The notes beneath the pieces were generated by a model that was not told where the DNA came from, did no database searches, and saw only the letters and a program-made list of their open reading frames with translations. From positions 1 through 47,972 of the forward strand of contig QBWB01000004.1 of NCBI GenBank assembly GCA_003284185.1: a stretch of 47,972 bases of DNA, in the 5' to 3' direction. Source of the DNA: Prochlorococcus sp. AG-315-C08. GTDB lineage: Bacteria; Cyanobacteriota; Cyanobacteriia; PCC-6307; Cyanobiaceae. The translations under genes and the position numbers were made by a program. Position 1 is the stretch's first letter, and each line of letters opens with the position of its first letter. This document shows positions 26,926 through 34,919 of this stretch, in pieces.

Positions 26926-27858
26926 TCAATGAAGCTTAATTAATTTGGCTTCTCTATATATTTGTCTTACTCCAATTAAATTCAACGGAATTCTTAGCAA
27001 ATCCATAGCCAATCTAGAATGTCCTTTTTTTATTAAAAAATTCAATAGAGGTCTAAGTGTTCTTGTATTAATGAGTCCGCCAATGGTTAATAGTTCCCAA
27101 AGAAATCGATGGATAAAAGTGTACTGAATAATAAATTTAACTCTCAAAGTTGGATGCTTACGATAGAAAATCAATCCCATTTTTGCGCGCTCTTTTTCTA
27201 TACGGATTAAATCTGTTATTTGATTTATAGATAAAGGAGGGTGCCAATGATAACCGATAGCTTTTGGACATTTAATAAGCTTTACTCCCATATTTCTTAA
27301 TCTTTCGCCTAATTCCAAATCTTCCCATCCATATAAACGAAAAATAGGATCAAAGAGACCAGATTGTACCAAAACCTTCTTATCAATTGCAACATTGCCT
27401 GTTGCAAAATATGCCCAAGATAGATCTTGAAATTTAAAAGATTCTGAATTTGGTTTATTAAAGTTTGATGTATTTATGACTGAACCATAAGTAAAACATT
27501 TTCTATTTCCTAGATTTTTCCAAGCTCTAATTAATGATTGAACATGAAAAACTAGAAAATTCTCGTCAACGATAAGATCACTATCAATAAAAACTATTAA
27601 GTCTCCCCTAGATTTTTCGACACCAAGATTCCTTCCTAAAGCTGGGCCTCCATGTGTTTGCTCATAGAGACAGACATGCGGGTAATCAAAAGAATTCGAC
27701 TTGATCCATTCAGTTGTTCCGTCTGTTGATCCATCATCTACAACTACAATCTCGTAATCAATAATTTCCTTTATTAAAAACTGAGCTTCTAATGCTTCTA
27801 GGCATTTTTTTAATATCGGAAGACGGTTATAAGTTGGTATAACAACACTAACGAACAT
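26926..27858 (-). CDS. Family 2 glycosyltransferase
   Basis: Transfers a sugar from a nucleotide-sugar donor, probably onto a surface polysaccharide or lipid; the acceptor cannot be read from sequence. GT-A fold motifs are present: SVVIPTYNR (4-12), IVVVDDGSTDGT (38-49), GRNLGVEKSRGD, the metal-binding IDSDL (DxD at 92-94), and WEDLELGERL, which supplies the catalytic acidic pair. The C-terminal ~70 residues are basic and amphipathic and may contact the membrane. 310 residues, ATG at 27858. Last gene of the leftward block beginning at pcyA; 92 bp separate it from the small basic protein. Confidence 0.9.
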   Translation of the reverse strand: MFVSVVIPTYNRLPILKKCLEALEAQFLIKEIIDYEIVVVDDGSTDGTTEWIKSNSFDYPHVCLYEQTHGGPALGRNLGVEKSRGDLIVFIDSDLIVDENFLVFHVQSLIRAWKNLGNRKCFTYGSVINTSNFNKPNSESFKFQDLSWAYFATGNVAIDKKVLVQSGLFDPIFRLYGWEDLELGERLRNMGVKLIKCPKAIGYHWHPPLSINQITDLIRIEKERAKMGLIFYRKHPTLRVKFIIQYTFIHRFLWELLTIGGLINTRTLRPLLNFLIKKGHSRLAMDLLRIPLNLIGVRQIYREAKLIKLH

Positions 27859-27950
27859 ATTAAACAGTTAAAAATAAAGTTATTTTATGTGAAGACATCA
27901 AAATAAGAGATTTAAATACATTATTAATATTACATTTTATACATTGCTTA

Positions 27951-28106
27951 TTAATCAGCAGCACCGCCATTATTGGCAGTTCCTGTAACCCCATTACCTG
28001 CACCTTCTCCCCGGCCATCATTACGTAGTTTACGCTTTTTGAATTTTCTTGCATAAGCGCGGTTTCGCTCTTGTTTTTCCTTCTTGAGATTTCTTCTCTT
28101 AGACAT
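27951..28106 (-). CDS. Small basic conserved protein (51 residues)
   Basis: Short gene read from the sequence: ATG at 28106, TAA at 27951-27953. The first ~30 residues are strongly basic (MSKRRNLKKEKQERNRAYAR, then KFKKRKLRND), as in ribosome- or nucleic-acid-binding peptides. The last ~20 are rich in Gly, Ala and Asn (GRGEGAGNG, ending NNGGAAD). It lies 36 bp after devA and upstream of the GT2 gene on the same strand. The sharp basic/glycine-rich split and clean codons argue for a real gene. A 64-residue frame shifted against it (27860-28054) has no such pattern. Function unknown. Confidence 0.72.
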   Translation of the reverse strand: MSKRRNLKKEKQERNRAYARKFKKRKLRNDGRGEGAGNGVTGTANNGGAAD

Positions 28107-28142
28107 GCTTTTAACTTTTAAAAGATTTATTCATCCAACTTA

Positions 28143-28835
28143 CTAAACAGAGGGCAACAATTGTCCATCTTCCATACGTAAGAGACGATCTGCTACATCC
28201 AATATTCTTGGATCATGGGTGACCATTAATACCGAACAGGCTTGATCAAAAGCTAATTTCTTTAATAAGTCCACAATTTCTCTACCTGTAGAACTGTCTA
28301 AAGCTGAGGTTGGTTCATCTGCTAAAAGTAATTTTGGTTTAGCAGCAAGTGCTCTAGCAATAGCAACTCTTTGCTTTTGCCCTCCTGATAAATCATGAGG
28401 AAGCTTAGACATATGATCTTCCAAACCAACTGCTCTTAGCCATTCCCTCGACTGATTACGACGGGCCTTATAAGAAAATCCATTCAATAGGTCAGCACCC
28501 ATTTGCACATTTTGCTCAGCAGTAAGACATCTCAAAAGATTATGACCTTGAAAAATCATTCCAATCTTTTTTCTTAGATTTTGTCGTGTTTTTCTATTCG
28601 CTCCAAATAGCTGCTGTCCAAAGACTCTAAGATCACCGTCCTCTACCTTACGAAGAGCCCCAATCAAAGTCAAAAGAGTAGTTTTGCCGCAGCCTGAAGG
28701 TCCTGTAAGTAAAACAACTTCCCCAGGAAATATTTCCATTGAAATTGATTGAAGAACATGTCTTCGTGTCTCCCCTTCTCCAAACCAATGATTCAAAGAA
28801 TCTATTTTTAAAGTATTTTCATGAGTATCCTTCAT
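28143..28835 (-). CDS. devA: DevA-type ABC exporter ATP-binding protein
   Basis: ATPase of a DevBCA exporter (MacB/LolD-like). Walker A is LLTGPSGCGKTTLL (about residues 42-55), Q-loop MIFQGHNLL, signature LSGGQKQRVAIARAL, Walker B LLLADEPTSALDS, and H-loop VLMVTHDPRI. 230 residues, ATG at 28835. It follows devC by 37 bp in the order devB-devC-devA. In heterocyst formers the system exports glycolipids; these unicellular relatives have no heterocysts, so the substrate here is unknown. Confidence 0.92.
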   Translation of the reverse strand: MKDTHENTLKIDSLNHWFGEGETRRHVLQSISMEIFPGEVVLLTGPSGCGKTTLLTLIGALRKVEDGDLRVFGQQLFGANRKTRQNLRKKIGMIFQGHNLLRCLTAEQNVQMGADLLNGFSYKARRNQSREWLRAVGLEDHMSKLPHDLSGGQKQRVAIARALAAKPKLLLADEPTSALDSSTGREIVDLLKKLAFDQACSVLMVTHDPRILDVADRLLRMEDGQLLPSV

Positions 28836-28872
28836 TTATAAATCATTAATTTTAAGGTCATAACTCTGAAAT

Positions 28873-30045
28873 TTAAAAAATCTCAGCAGGATCAGCATCA
28901 GCTAATTTTTTCATTGCTGCAATCGCCGAACCCATACACATAAAAAGTATCAAACAAAATATAATAGAAGCTCTGGCAAAACTCATTTCGACTGGTAATT
29001 TTGTTGAAGATCTAACTAAAGAATAAAGTAATTGACCAGAAACATAAGCGGGTATATATCCCATTAAGGCAAGAAAAAACCCCTCTCTGGCCACAACACC
29101 AATTAGACTTCTTAAGTTATATCCCATTGCCATTAAAGTTGCATACTCTGGCAAATGATCACTTACATCACTATATAGAATTTGATAAACTATTACGCAT
29201 CCAACTACAAAACCCATTGCTGCACCTAGCGTAAATATAAAACCTATGGATGTACTACTTTTCCAGTAATTCTTCTCAAAATCAATAAAAGATTGAAGAG
29301 AAATAACTCGTACATCATTAGGTAAACTTGCATTTAGAGAACGAACAATACTTTCAATATTAGATCCTTTTTTTGTTCTTACCAATCCAATCTCAATACT
29401 TCCAGGAGGATTAGCAGAATACAAATCTAGATAAGTTTCTCTACTGGTGATTAAATTTCCATCTGCACCAAAAGAAGGTCCTAAACTAACCAAACCAGAA
29501 ACTCTAACTCTTTTTCCAGCAACCTCAGTTTCGACAATTCGACCAGATCTGAACCAAGAAGAAACTGGGCCAAATTCATCTCTAGAGAGTTCATCAAATA
29601 AAACCCTTCCTTTATTTTTAAGAGTGTCAGCTTTTTCTTTAAAATTAGGATCTAATAAAAGATCATTTGTAGGATCAAAACCTAAAGCAAGAATAGATCT
29701 AGTTGATAGATTTTCAGGATTTCTCCAGAGTAGAAAGTTCCAATTAACAGCTGTAGTTCCTATTACATCTTTATGCGCCATTGCTTGTATCAATCTCCTT
29801 CGAGGGAATCCACTCATACTTATTGAACTTTTGGAACGAGGACTAATTAAAACTAAATCTGCATTAAAAAGCTTATGAACAGTAACACTAGCATCAAACA
29901 AACCATCTCGGAAACCAAGTTGCATAAACATCAATATTCCTGCGAAAGAAATTCCGGCAATTGCAACTAAAATCCTCAAAGGTTGTCTAGTCAGCAATAG
30001 CCAGGCAAGAGGAATTCGTCTATTCTCAAGAAACTTTCTTATCAC
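28873..30045 (-). CDS. devC: DevC-type ABC exporter permease
   Basis: MacB/FtsX-fold permease of 390 residues. A first transmembrane helix lies at about 28-45 (LVAIAGISFAGILMFMQLGF), then a large periplasmic domain (about 50-265), and three C-terminal helices (LGAAMGFVVGCVIVYQILY and following). The sequence LATLMAMGYN-like turn (YATLMAMGYNLRSL) before the last helices is typical. The start is GTG at 30045, overlapping the devB stop by 4 bp (GTGA), indicating translational coupling. Works with devB and devA. Confidence 0.92.
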   Translation of the reverse strand: MIRKFLENRRIPLAWLLLTRQPLRILVAIAGISFAGILMFMQLGFRDGLFDASVTVHKLFNADLVLISPRSKSSISMSGFPRRRLIQAMAHKDVIGTTAVNWNFLLWRNPENLSTRSILALGFDPTNDLLLDPNFKEKADTLKNKGRVLFDELSRDEFGPVSSWFRSGRIVETEVAGKRVRVSGLVSLGPSFGADGNLITSRETYLDLYSANPPGSIEIGLVRTKKGSNIESIVRSLNASLPNDVRVISLQSFIDFEKNYWKSSTSIGFIFTLGAAMGFVVGCVIVYQILYSDVSDHLPEYATLMAMGYNLRSLIGVVAREGFFLALMGYIPAYVSGQLLYSLVRSSTKLPVEMSFARASIIFCLILFMCMGSAIAAMKKLADADPAEIF

Positions 30046-30956
30046 AATGGTTGAAAGCGAGCTATAACTTTCATACCTGTTAAATGACTAACAATTCTGG
30101 CAGAAACTTTATCTAGTTTAACTCTAACTTCAACAATTCTTGCATCTGCATCGCCAGTAGGATCAGTTGAAAGAACTCTTCTTTGTCTTACCTGTGGACT
30201 GATTAAATCCACCTCTCCTTTCAATGAACCTTTGAAGCCCCCATTCTCACTTATTAAAGTAACTGCCTGACCAATTTCCACATTATCAATATCAGATTCA
30301 TAAACTTCAATTAATGCCTCCATTAATTGATTAGAGCCAACCTCAACAACGCCTCTAGAATCAGAACGTTCTCCTTCACGAGAAACTATTTGCAGCACAA
30401 TTCCATCAATTGGGCTTATTAATTGCGTTTGAGATAGATCAAAATTGGTTGCCTTAATACTTGCCAAGAGGCTTTCTTTCTCGTCATTTAATAAAAGAAG
30501 TTTATCCTGAATCTTTTCTAAGACAATAGAAGCGATTGCGTCTCTAAGTAATAGTTTCTTATACCTATTAACTTCTCTTTTTTGAATAGCTAATTGATTA
30601 AGAACTAGATTTAATTTTGAATAATCAACTTCTAAATTAGCTTTAATCTTTGGTCGATTATCGAACACTGCTAATATTTGTCCTTTAGAAATCGTATCCC
30701 CTTCTTTTACCAATAATTTAGAGATTCTGGGAGTTCCTCCTTTCAAACCATTTGGAGCGGCAAGAATCCTAACTTCTCCAAAAGGATTTAGTTGGCCTAG
30801 TGCTGCAACGCTTTTTATTATATTAACTTCTTCTTTACTATCAAAATTCTTTTCATTATCTTTATTTCCACTTGAGCATCCAAAAAGGATACCAAAAAGC
30901 AGTGGTGATAGACCTGTAAATAATAAATAAGTAACTCGTCTAAATATAGAGGACAT
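30042..30956 (-). CDS. devB: DevB-type membrane fusion protein, possible lipoprotein
   Basis: HlyD/MacA-like periplasmic adaptor that couples the DevCA pump to an outer-membrane channel. A hydrophobic N-terminus ends in LFGILFGCSSG with a candidate lipobox cysteine at residue 27. Phe at -2 is not ideal for signal peptidase II, so lipidation is tentative. Then come LAAPNGLKGG, the first half of a lipoyl-like domain (LLVKEGDTISKGQILAVFDN), a helical hairpin (about 105-165), the second half (LISPIDGIVLQI) and the beta-barrel (VEVGSNQLMEALIEVYESDI). Start ATG at 30956, two bases after the pcyA stop; an in-frame TTG nine bases earlier is less likely. About 304 residues. Confidence 0.91.
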   Translation of the reverse strand: MSSIFRRVTYLLFTGLSPLLFGILFGCSSGNKDNEKNFDSKEEVNIIKSVAALGQLNPFGEVRILAAPNGLKGGTPRISKLLVKEGDTISKGQILAVFDNRPKIKANLEVDYSKLNLVLNQLAIQKREVNRYKKLLLRDAIASIVLEKIQDKLLLLNDEKESLLASIKATNFDLSQTQLISPIDGIVLQIVSREGERSDSRGVVEVGSNQLMEALIEVYESDIDNVEIGQAVTLISENGGFKGSLKGEVDLISPQVRQRRVLSTDPTGDADARIVEVRVKLDKVSARIVSHLTGMKVIARFQPL

Positions 30957-30958
30957 AA

Positions 30959-31699
30959 TTAACAATCAAAAAGGATATCATCTATATAACGATTAGCCCA
31001 TGAAGATCCAAAGAACTTTGTTAATACACTTCTCGTTTTATCATTTTGCTTTTGATTTAAACAATATAGTTTTTGAAAATCGAATCTTTCCTTAGTATTA
31101 AATGATTCAAAATGATCAGGTTTTATATTATTAAGGAAGGTTGATAATATTGATAAATATTCCTCAATTAGCTTAAGAAATAATATCTCTTCACTATTAT
31201 CCACAGGACAAATAAAACATACATATGGAGAGAAAATATTACCCCAAGTTGGAAGATCTCTAAATTCCTTGAATTTTGGAATAACTATTGAAGACATATT
31301 AGAATTAAAAGCTTCTGAAGTGTTTTTAGTTACGGGGGATAGATCAACAATAGCAGCAGAGATCTTGTCAGAGATAACAACTAAATCAACACCAAATATT
31401 GGTATGTCGAAACAAGGGTCAGGAAAAAAAACACTATGGAGCACTTGCAATGTATTCCCTAAACTTGCAACCTCCAAATGAAGCTTTCTAAAACCCTTTG
31501 CTTGATAAAACTCATTAATAATAAAAAGGTCCTCATTATTCAGACTTCCATATATTTGTTTTAACTGAGGGTCTAAGCTCAAAACTTTAACATCCTCAAA
31601 GGAATTAATTCTATTCTGTACCAAACTAACGACATCTAGCAAAAGAGGGTGTAATTTATTTTGGATACTAAAAGCTGATTTCAAGGTAAATAAACACAA
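30959..31699 (-). CDS. pcyA: Phycocyanobilin:ferredoxin oxidoreductase
   Basis: Reduces biliverdin IXalpha to phycocyanobilin with ferredoxin electrons. With the TTG start at 31699, Glu76, His88 and Asp105 fall at exactly the numbers of the catalytic residues of the Synechocystis enzyme (LHLEVA, VLHSVFFP, FGVDLV). The C-terminal NDKTRSVLTKFFGSSWANRY block is the PcyA signature. This agreement in number supports both the call and the non-ATG start. 246 residues. It heads a block with devBCA; the gap to devB is two bases. In a cell without normal phycobilisomes, the bilin would serve a remnant phycoerythrin or a photoreceptor. Confidence 0.93.
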   Translation of the reverse strand: MCLFTLKSAFSIQNKLHPLLLDVVSLVQNRINSFEDVKVLSLDPQLKQIYGSLNNEDLFIINEFYQAKGFRKLHLEVASLGNTLQVLHSVFFPDPCFDIPIFGVDLVVISDKISAAIVDLSPVTKNTSEAFNSNMSSIVIPKFKEFRDLPTWGNIFSPYVCFICPVDNSEEILFLKLIEEYLSILSTFLNNIKPDHFESFNTKERFDFQKLYCLNQKQNDKTRSVLTKFFGSSWANRYIDDILFDC

Positions 31700-31751
31700 A
31701 GGTCAAAGGTTAAGATATTCATCATGGAAGCTATTCAACTCTCTTTGACCT
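31700..31751. repeat. 9-bp inverted repeat just upstream of pcyA
   Basis: AGGTCAAAG at 31700-31708 and CTTTGACCT at 31743-31751 are perfect inverted copies 34 bp apart. They begin at the base next to the pcyA start codon. The spacing of about 43 bp (four helical turns) between matching points would suit a regulator binding both half-sites, but no regulator is identified. Confidence 0.4.
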
Positions 31752-32076
31752 CATAAGAGTAACTCATATAACCATTTTAGAGCAATAAAACAAAGCATGA
31801 GAGTTTTCAGATGAAAAAAGAAAAATATTTAACCAGTGACAATTCTTTTATGTTTACATTGTGTCTTAAAAAACCTGATTACTATATATATATATTTCAA
31901 TTAAATTCAAATGTAAACTAAAAATCAATAAATTTCAAAAATCAACCCCAGTTCAAGTCAATAATTCCAATTTAATAATGTAAGTTAAATTAGTAAATAT
32001 TGAATTTGATAAGAATAAAACTTATAATATGAAAATTATTATTCTCCTTTAAAGATCACATTATAAATCTCTGGGA
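31700..32076. other. Divergent intergenic region between pcyA and the M16 peptidase pair
   Basis: The longest gene-free stretch in the window (377 bp). It is very AT-rich, contains the inverted repeat next to pcyA, a TA-dinucleotide run around 31882-31896, and only open frames of about 23 codons or fewer, none with a convincing protein pattern. It should hold promoters in both directions. I see no tRNA and no clear terminator. Confidence 0.6.
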
Positions 32077-33309
32077 ATGAAAGTTAATCATTGGTCATTA
32101 TCAAATGGTGCAACATGTGTTGTAACAGAAATAGAGAATTCATCACTAACTTGTGTTGACTTATGGTGTCGCGCAGGAAGTATTTACGAAAGGGCCGAAG
32201 AGGAAGGAATGGCTCATTTCCTTGAACATATGATTTTCAAAGGAAGTAAGAATCTTTTTGAAGGTGAATTTGATTTTAAAATTGAATCATTAGGAGGGAG
32301 TAGTAATGCTGCTACTGGATTAGATGATGTTCACTATCACATATTAATTCCACCCAATAGCATAAAACAAGCAATATCTCTTTTATTAGAATTAATCTCA
32401 TCTCCTCGAATCAATAAGAATGCATTTGAGATAGAGAAAGAAGTAGTTCTTGAAGAGATAGCGCAAAGTAATGATCAACCAGAAGAAGTCATATTTTCAA
32501 CGCTCCTAGAAAATTGTTGGCCATCTCATCGTTATGGAAGACCAATACTAGGTAATAAAGAGAACTTGAATAAAATGATCCCAGCTGAAATGAAATCATT
32601 TCACAAACGCCAATATGTGGGTAAGAATTGTACTCTTTCAATTGCAGGAGTACTACCAGAAGAAATCAAATCCATAATTAACACTAGTAAGCTTAATTCT
32701 CTTGAAATAGCAGCGCAACAAAGAAACTCCAATCTTAAACCTACTTTCAGAAAAGGCTTTAAGAAACAATTAATACCAAGACTTGAGAGCGGAAGAATAT
32801 TGAAAGCTTGGGAACTATCACCGGCAAAAGAACAACTACTAATTTTAGGAGCTGATATTGCTACCACAATATTATCTGAAGGTCGAACTAGCCATATGGT
32901 TAGAAGATTAAGAGAAGAATTACAAATAGTAGAATCAATAGAAATGGATTTACATATTCTAGAGAAAGGTGGATTAGTGCTTTTAGAAGTTTGTTGTCCA
33001 ACAGAAAATATAAATAAAGTCGAGAAAGAAATTAATAAAATCCTTTTACAAGCAATAGAACACGTCACCAGCGATATAGATCTAGAACGTGCAAGGCAAT
33101 TAGTCAAAAACAATATTTATTATGGAACAGAGCTAAGCAGTCAAGTATCATCAAATTTAGGAGCTCAAGCTCTTTGGGGGCGTTATCAGCCATTATTAGA
33201 ACCAATCCAAAATATTCCATATTGGACAGCCAATCGTCTTAATAAAATTATCTTTCCCTTACTACATCCTGAAAATTGCTTTACATTAATAGCTGAACCT
33301 AAAATATAA
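32077..33309 (+). CDS. M16 family zinc metallopeptidase, catalytic member
   Basis: Pitrilysin/processing-peptidase-like protein of 410 residues. It carries the inverted zinc motif HFLEH (His47, Glu50, His51) and the distal metal ligand Glu126/127 in EKEVVLEEIAQ. The C-terminal half is the second M16 domain with LREELQIVESIEM. Start ATG at 32077 behind a GGGA. It is followed after 4 bp by a second M16 protein that lacks the zinc motif; such pairs usually form heterodimers with one active chain. Substrate unknown. No signal peptide, so probably cytoplasmic. Confidence 0.92.
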   Translation: MKVNHWSLSNGATCVVTEIENSSLTCVDLWCRAGSIYERAEEEGMAHFLEHMIFKGSKNLFEGEFDFKIESLGGSSNAATGLDDVHYHILIPPNSIKQAISLLLELISSPRINKNAFEIEKEVVLEEIAQSNDQPEEVIFSTLLENCWPSHRYGRPILGNKENLNKMIPAEMKSFHKRQYVGKNCTLSIAGVLPEEIKSIINTSKLNSLEIAAQQRNSNLKPTFRKGFKKQLIPRLESGRILKAWELSPAKEQLLILGADIATTILSEGRTSHMVRRLREELQIVESIEMDLHILEKGGLVLLEVCCPTENINKVEKEINKILLQAIEHVTSDIDLERARQLVKNNIYYGTELSSQVSSNLGAQALWGRYQPLLEPIQNIPYWTANRLNKIIFPLLHPENCFTLIAEPKI

Positions 33310-33313
33310 CTAA

Positions 33314-34576
33314 ATGAATAATTTAAAGATAACTTTAGAAGAAAGGAAAACACAAAATATAATGGTAGCAAAGTTATGGATCAATGAAGGGAGTAGGGCA
33401 GATCCTAATGGCTTAAAAGGTATTCACCAAATATTAAGTTCAGTAATGTCCAGAGGTTGTGGGCCTTATGATAATAATAAACTTGCAGAAATAGTAGAAA
33501 ATTGTGGGGCAATTTTAAGATGTGAAGCTTATGAAGATGGCCTTTTAATAAGTCTTAAGTGCATAAAAAATGATGCAAATGATCTTATCTCTTTAATTGG
33601 CTGGATGATAACAAAACCAAGTCTTGATAGAAACCAAATAGAATTAGAAAAGAACTTAACATTAAAATATCTTAGAAGACAGCGTGAGAACTCTTATCAA
33701 CAGGCTTTTGATGGATGGAGACAATTAGCCTATAAAAAGGGACCCTATGGACATGATCCGCTTGGATTAATTAATGACATAAATAATGTAACTAAAGAGA
33801 GCATAATACCAATTTCAAACTCACTAATATATAGAAAGAAAAATATAGTGATTTCGGGATCTTATCCTGCAAATATAGAAGATCATATCAGAAGTTCAAA
33901 AGCATTTGAGAAAATAATAAGGTACAACTTAAAGGATAAAATCTTTCCTTTTCAAAGTAATAGTAAAATCATTATGGAAGATTATGATGACAACATTTAC
34001 ACCAAGATAGAAGATACTAAACAGGTTGTAATATTAATAGGCAAGCCAACTGTTTCATATTCCCATGAAGCTGATTTAGCTCTTCGTTTGATCGCTTGTT
34101 ATTTAGGATATGGAATGTCTTGTTTATTATTTAAGATCCTTAGAGAGAAGTATGGAGTTGTATATGAAGTAGGTGTTTATCATCCAGTTAGGGAGAAAGA
34201 AACACCATTTATCATTCATGCATCAACCACTGAAGAGAAAGCAACTATTACAATTAAATTATTACATGAATGTTGGAATAGAATCATAGTTAATGAAATT
34301 ATAAAGGAAGAATTAAGTCTTACAAAAACAAAGTTCATAGGTCAAATAGCTCATTCGATGCAAAGCATTAGTCAGCAAGCAGAAAGAAAAGCTCATTTAC
34401 TAGGAATTGGACTAAATATAAATTATGATAAGGAGATTAGAACCAGACTAAAAATAATATCCAGTAAAGATATCCTAAGGGCAGCACAAATATATTTAAA
34501 AAATCCTTTATTAAGTGTTTGTGGTAATAAACAGGTAGTGAAAAAAATAGAGAAGGAATGGGAAAATCTATTCTGA
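33314..34576 (+). CDS. M16 family peptidase-like protein, non-catalytic partner
   Basis: 420-residue M16 fold protein. At the position of HxxEH it reads GIHQILSSVMSRG, so the zinc site is lost. A second-domain Arg/Tyr-type region, LREKYGVVYEVGVYHP, is retained, as in the non-catalytic chains of bacterial M16B heterodimers. Start ATG at 33314, four bases after the catalytic partner's stop, so the two are translated from one message. Its last 9 bp overlap the end of the opposite-strand sipA gene. Confidence 0.9.
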   Translation: MNNLKITLEERKTQNIMVAKLWINEGSRADPNGLKGIHQILSSVMSRGCGPYDNNKLAEIVENCGAILRCEAYEDGLLISLKCIKNDANDLISLIGWMITKPSLDRNQIELEKNLTLKYLRRQRENSYQQAFDGWRQLAYKKGPYGHDPLGLINDINNVTKESIIPISNSLIYRKKNIVISGSYPANIEDHIRSSKAFEKIIRYNLKDKIFPFQSNSKIIMEDYDDNIYTKIEDTKQVVILIGKPTVSYSHEADLALRLIACYLGYGMSCLLFKILREKYGVVYEVGVYHPVREKETPFIIHASTTEEKATITIKLLHECWNRIIVNEIIKEELSLTKTKFIGQIAHSMQSISQQAERKAHLLGIGLNINYDKEIRTRLKIISSKDILRAAQIYLKNPLLSVCGNKQVVKKIEKEWENLF

Positions 34577-34795
34577 ATTATTTTTTTCTATAAGATTAAT
34601 TCGATCAGACGGTATTAGAAATTTACCTCTTCTAAAACTAACTTCTAATAGTCCATTCGCCCTTATACCAAATATTTCACCAACTTCATCTAAAGATACA
34701 AGATCAGGAGGTCTTAGCATTTGAATAGCATCAACTGTTTTAAGATAAGGCATTGGCACTTCTAACGAGACCTTATCACCTATAGAAAATTCCAT
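34568..34795 (-). CDS. sipA: SipA-like small regulatory protein (DUF3148)
   Basis: A 75-residue beta-rich protein containing the family core PYLKTVDAIQMLRPPDLVSL and FGIRANGLLEVSFRRGKFLI. In Synechococcus elongatus, SipA binds the sensor kinase NblS, which controls high-light and nutrient-stress genes; homologues occur in plastids. Start ATG at 34795. It is convergent with and slightly overlaps the M16 pair, and divergent from bioY over 124 bp. The family match rests on the MLRPPDL core; the regulatory role here is transferred knowledge. Confidence 0.8.
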   Translation of the reverse strand: MEFSIGDKVSLEVPMPYLKTVDAIQMLRPPDLVSLDEVGEIFGIRANGLLEVSFRRGKFLIPSDRINLIEKNNSE

Positions 34796-34863
34796 TAATA
34801 ATGTGAAAAACTATATTTCAAAGAAAATATTTCTTATTTTATCACATTTTTTTTATTATCTCA

Positions 34864-34894
34864 TTGACATAACAACCAATGGGTAAATAATACA
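34864..34894 (+). promoter_or_regulatory. Candidate promoter of bioY
   Basis: A perfect -35 hexamer TTGACA (34864-34869) is followed after about 18 bp by TAATAC and the overlapping TACAAT, weak -10 candidates, some 30-50 bp before the bioY start. It is the best promoter-like sequence in the sipA-bioY gap. Confidence 0.35.
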
Positions 34895-34919
34895 ATACAG
34901 GATACGCATTTATGACTCC

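Noticed and set aside
27860-28054. 64-residue minus-strand open frame near devA
   Set aside because: Runs out of frame through the 51-residue basic protein gene and has no protein-like pattern.
29447-29878. Plus-strand 143-residue open frame inside devC
   Set aside because: Fully antisense to the well-supported DevC coding sequence, with no recognisable domain.
30959-31699. PebA, PebB or phage-type PebS bilin reductase
   Set aside because: Residue numbers of Glu76, His88 and Asp105 and the C-terminal NDKTR...FGSSWANRY block fit PcyA.
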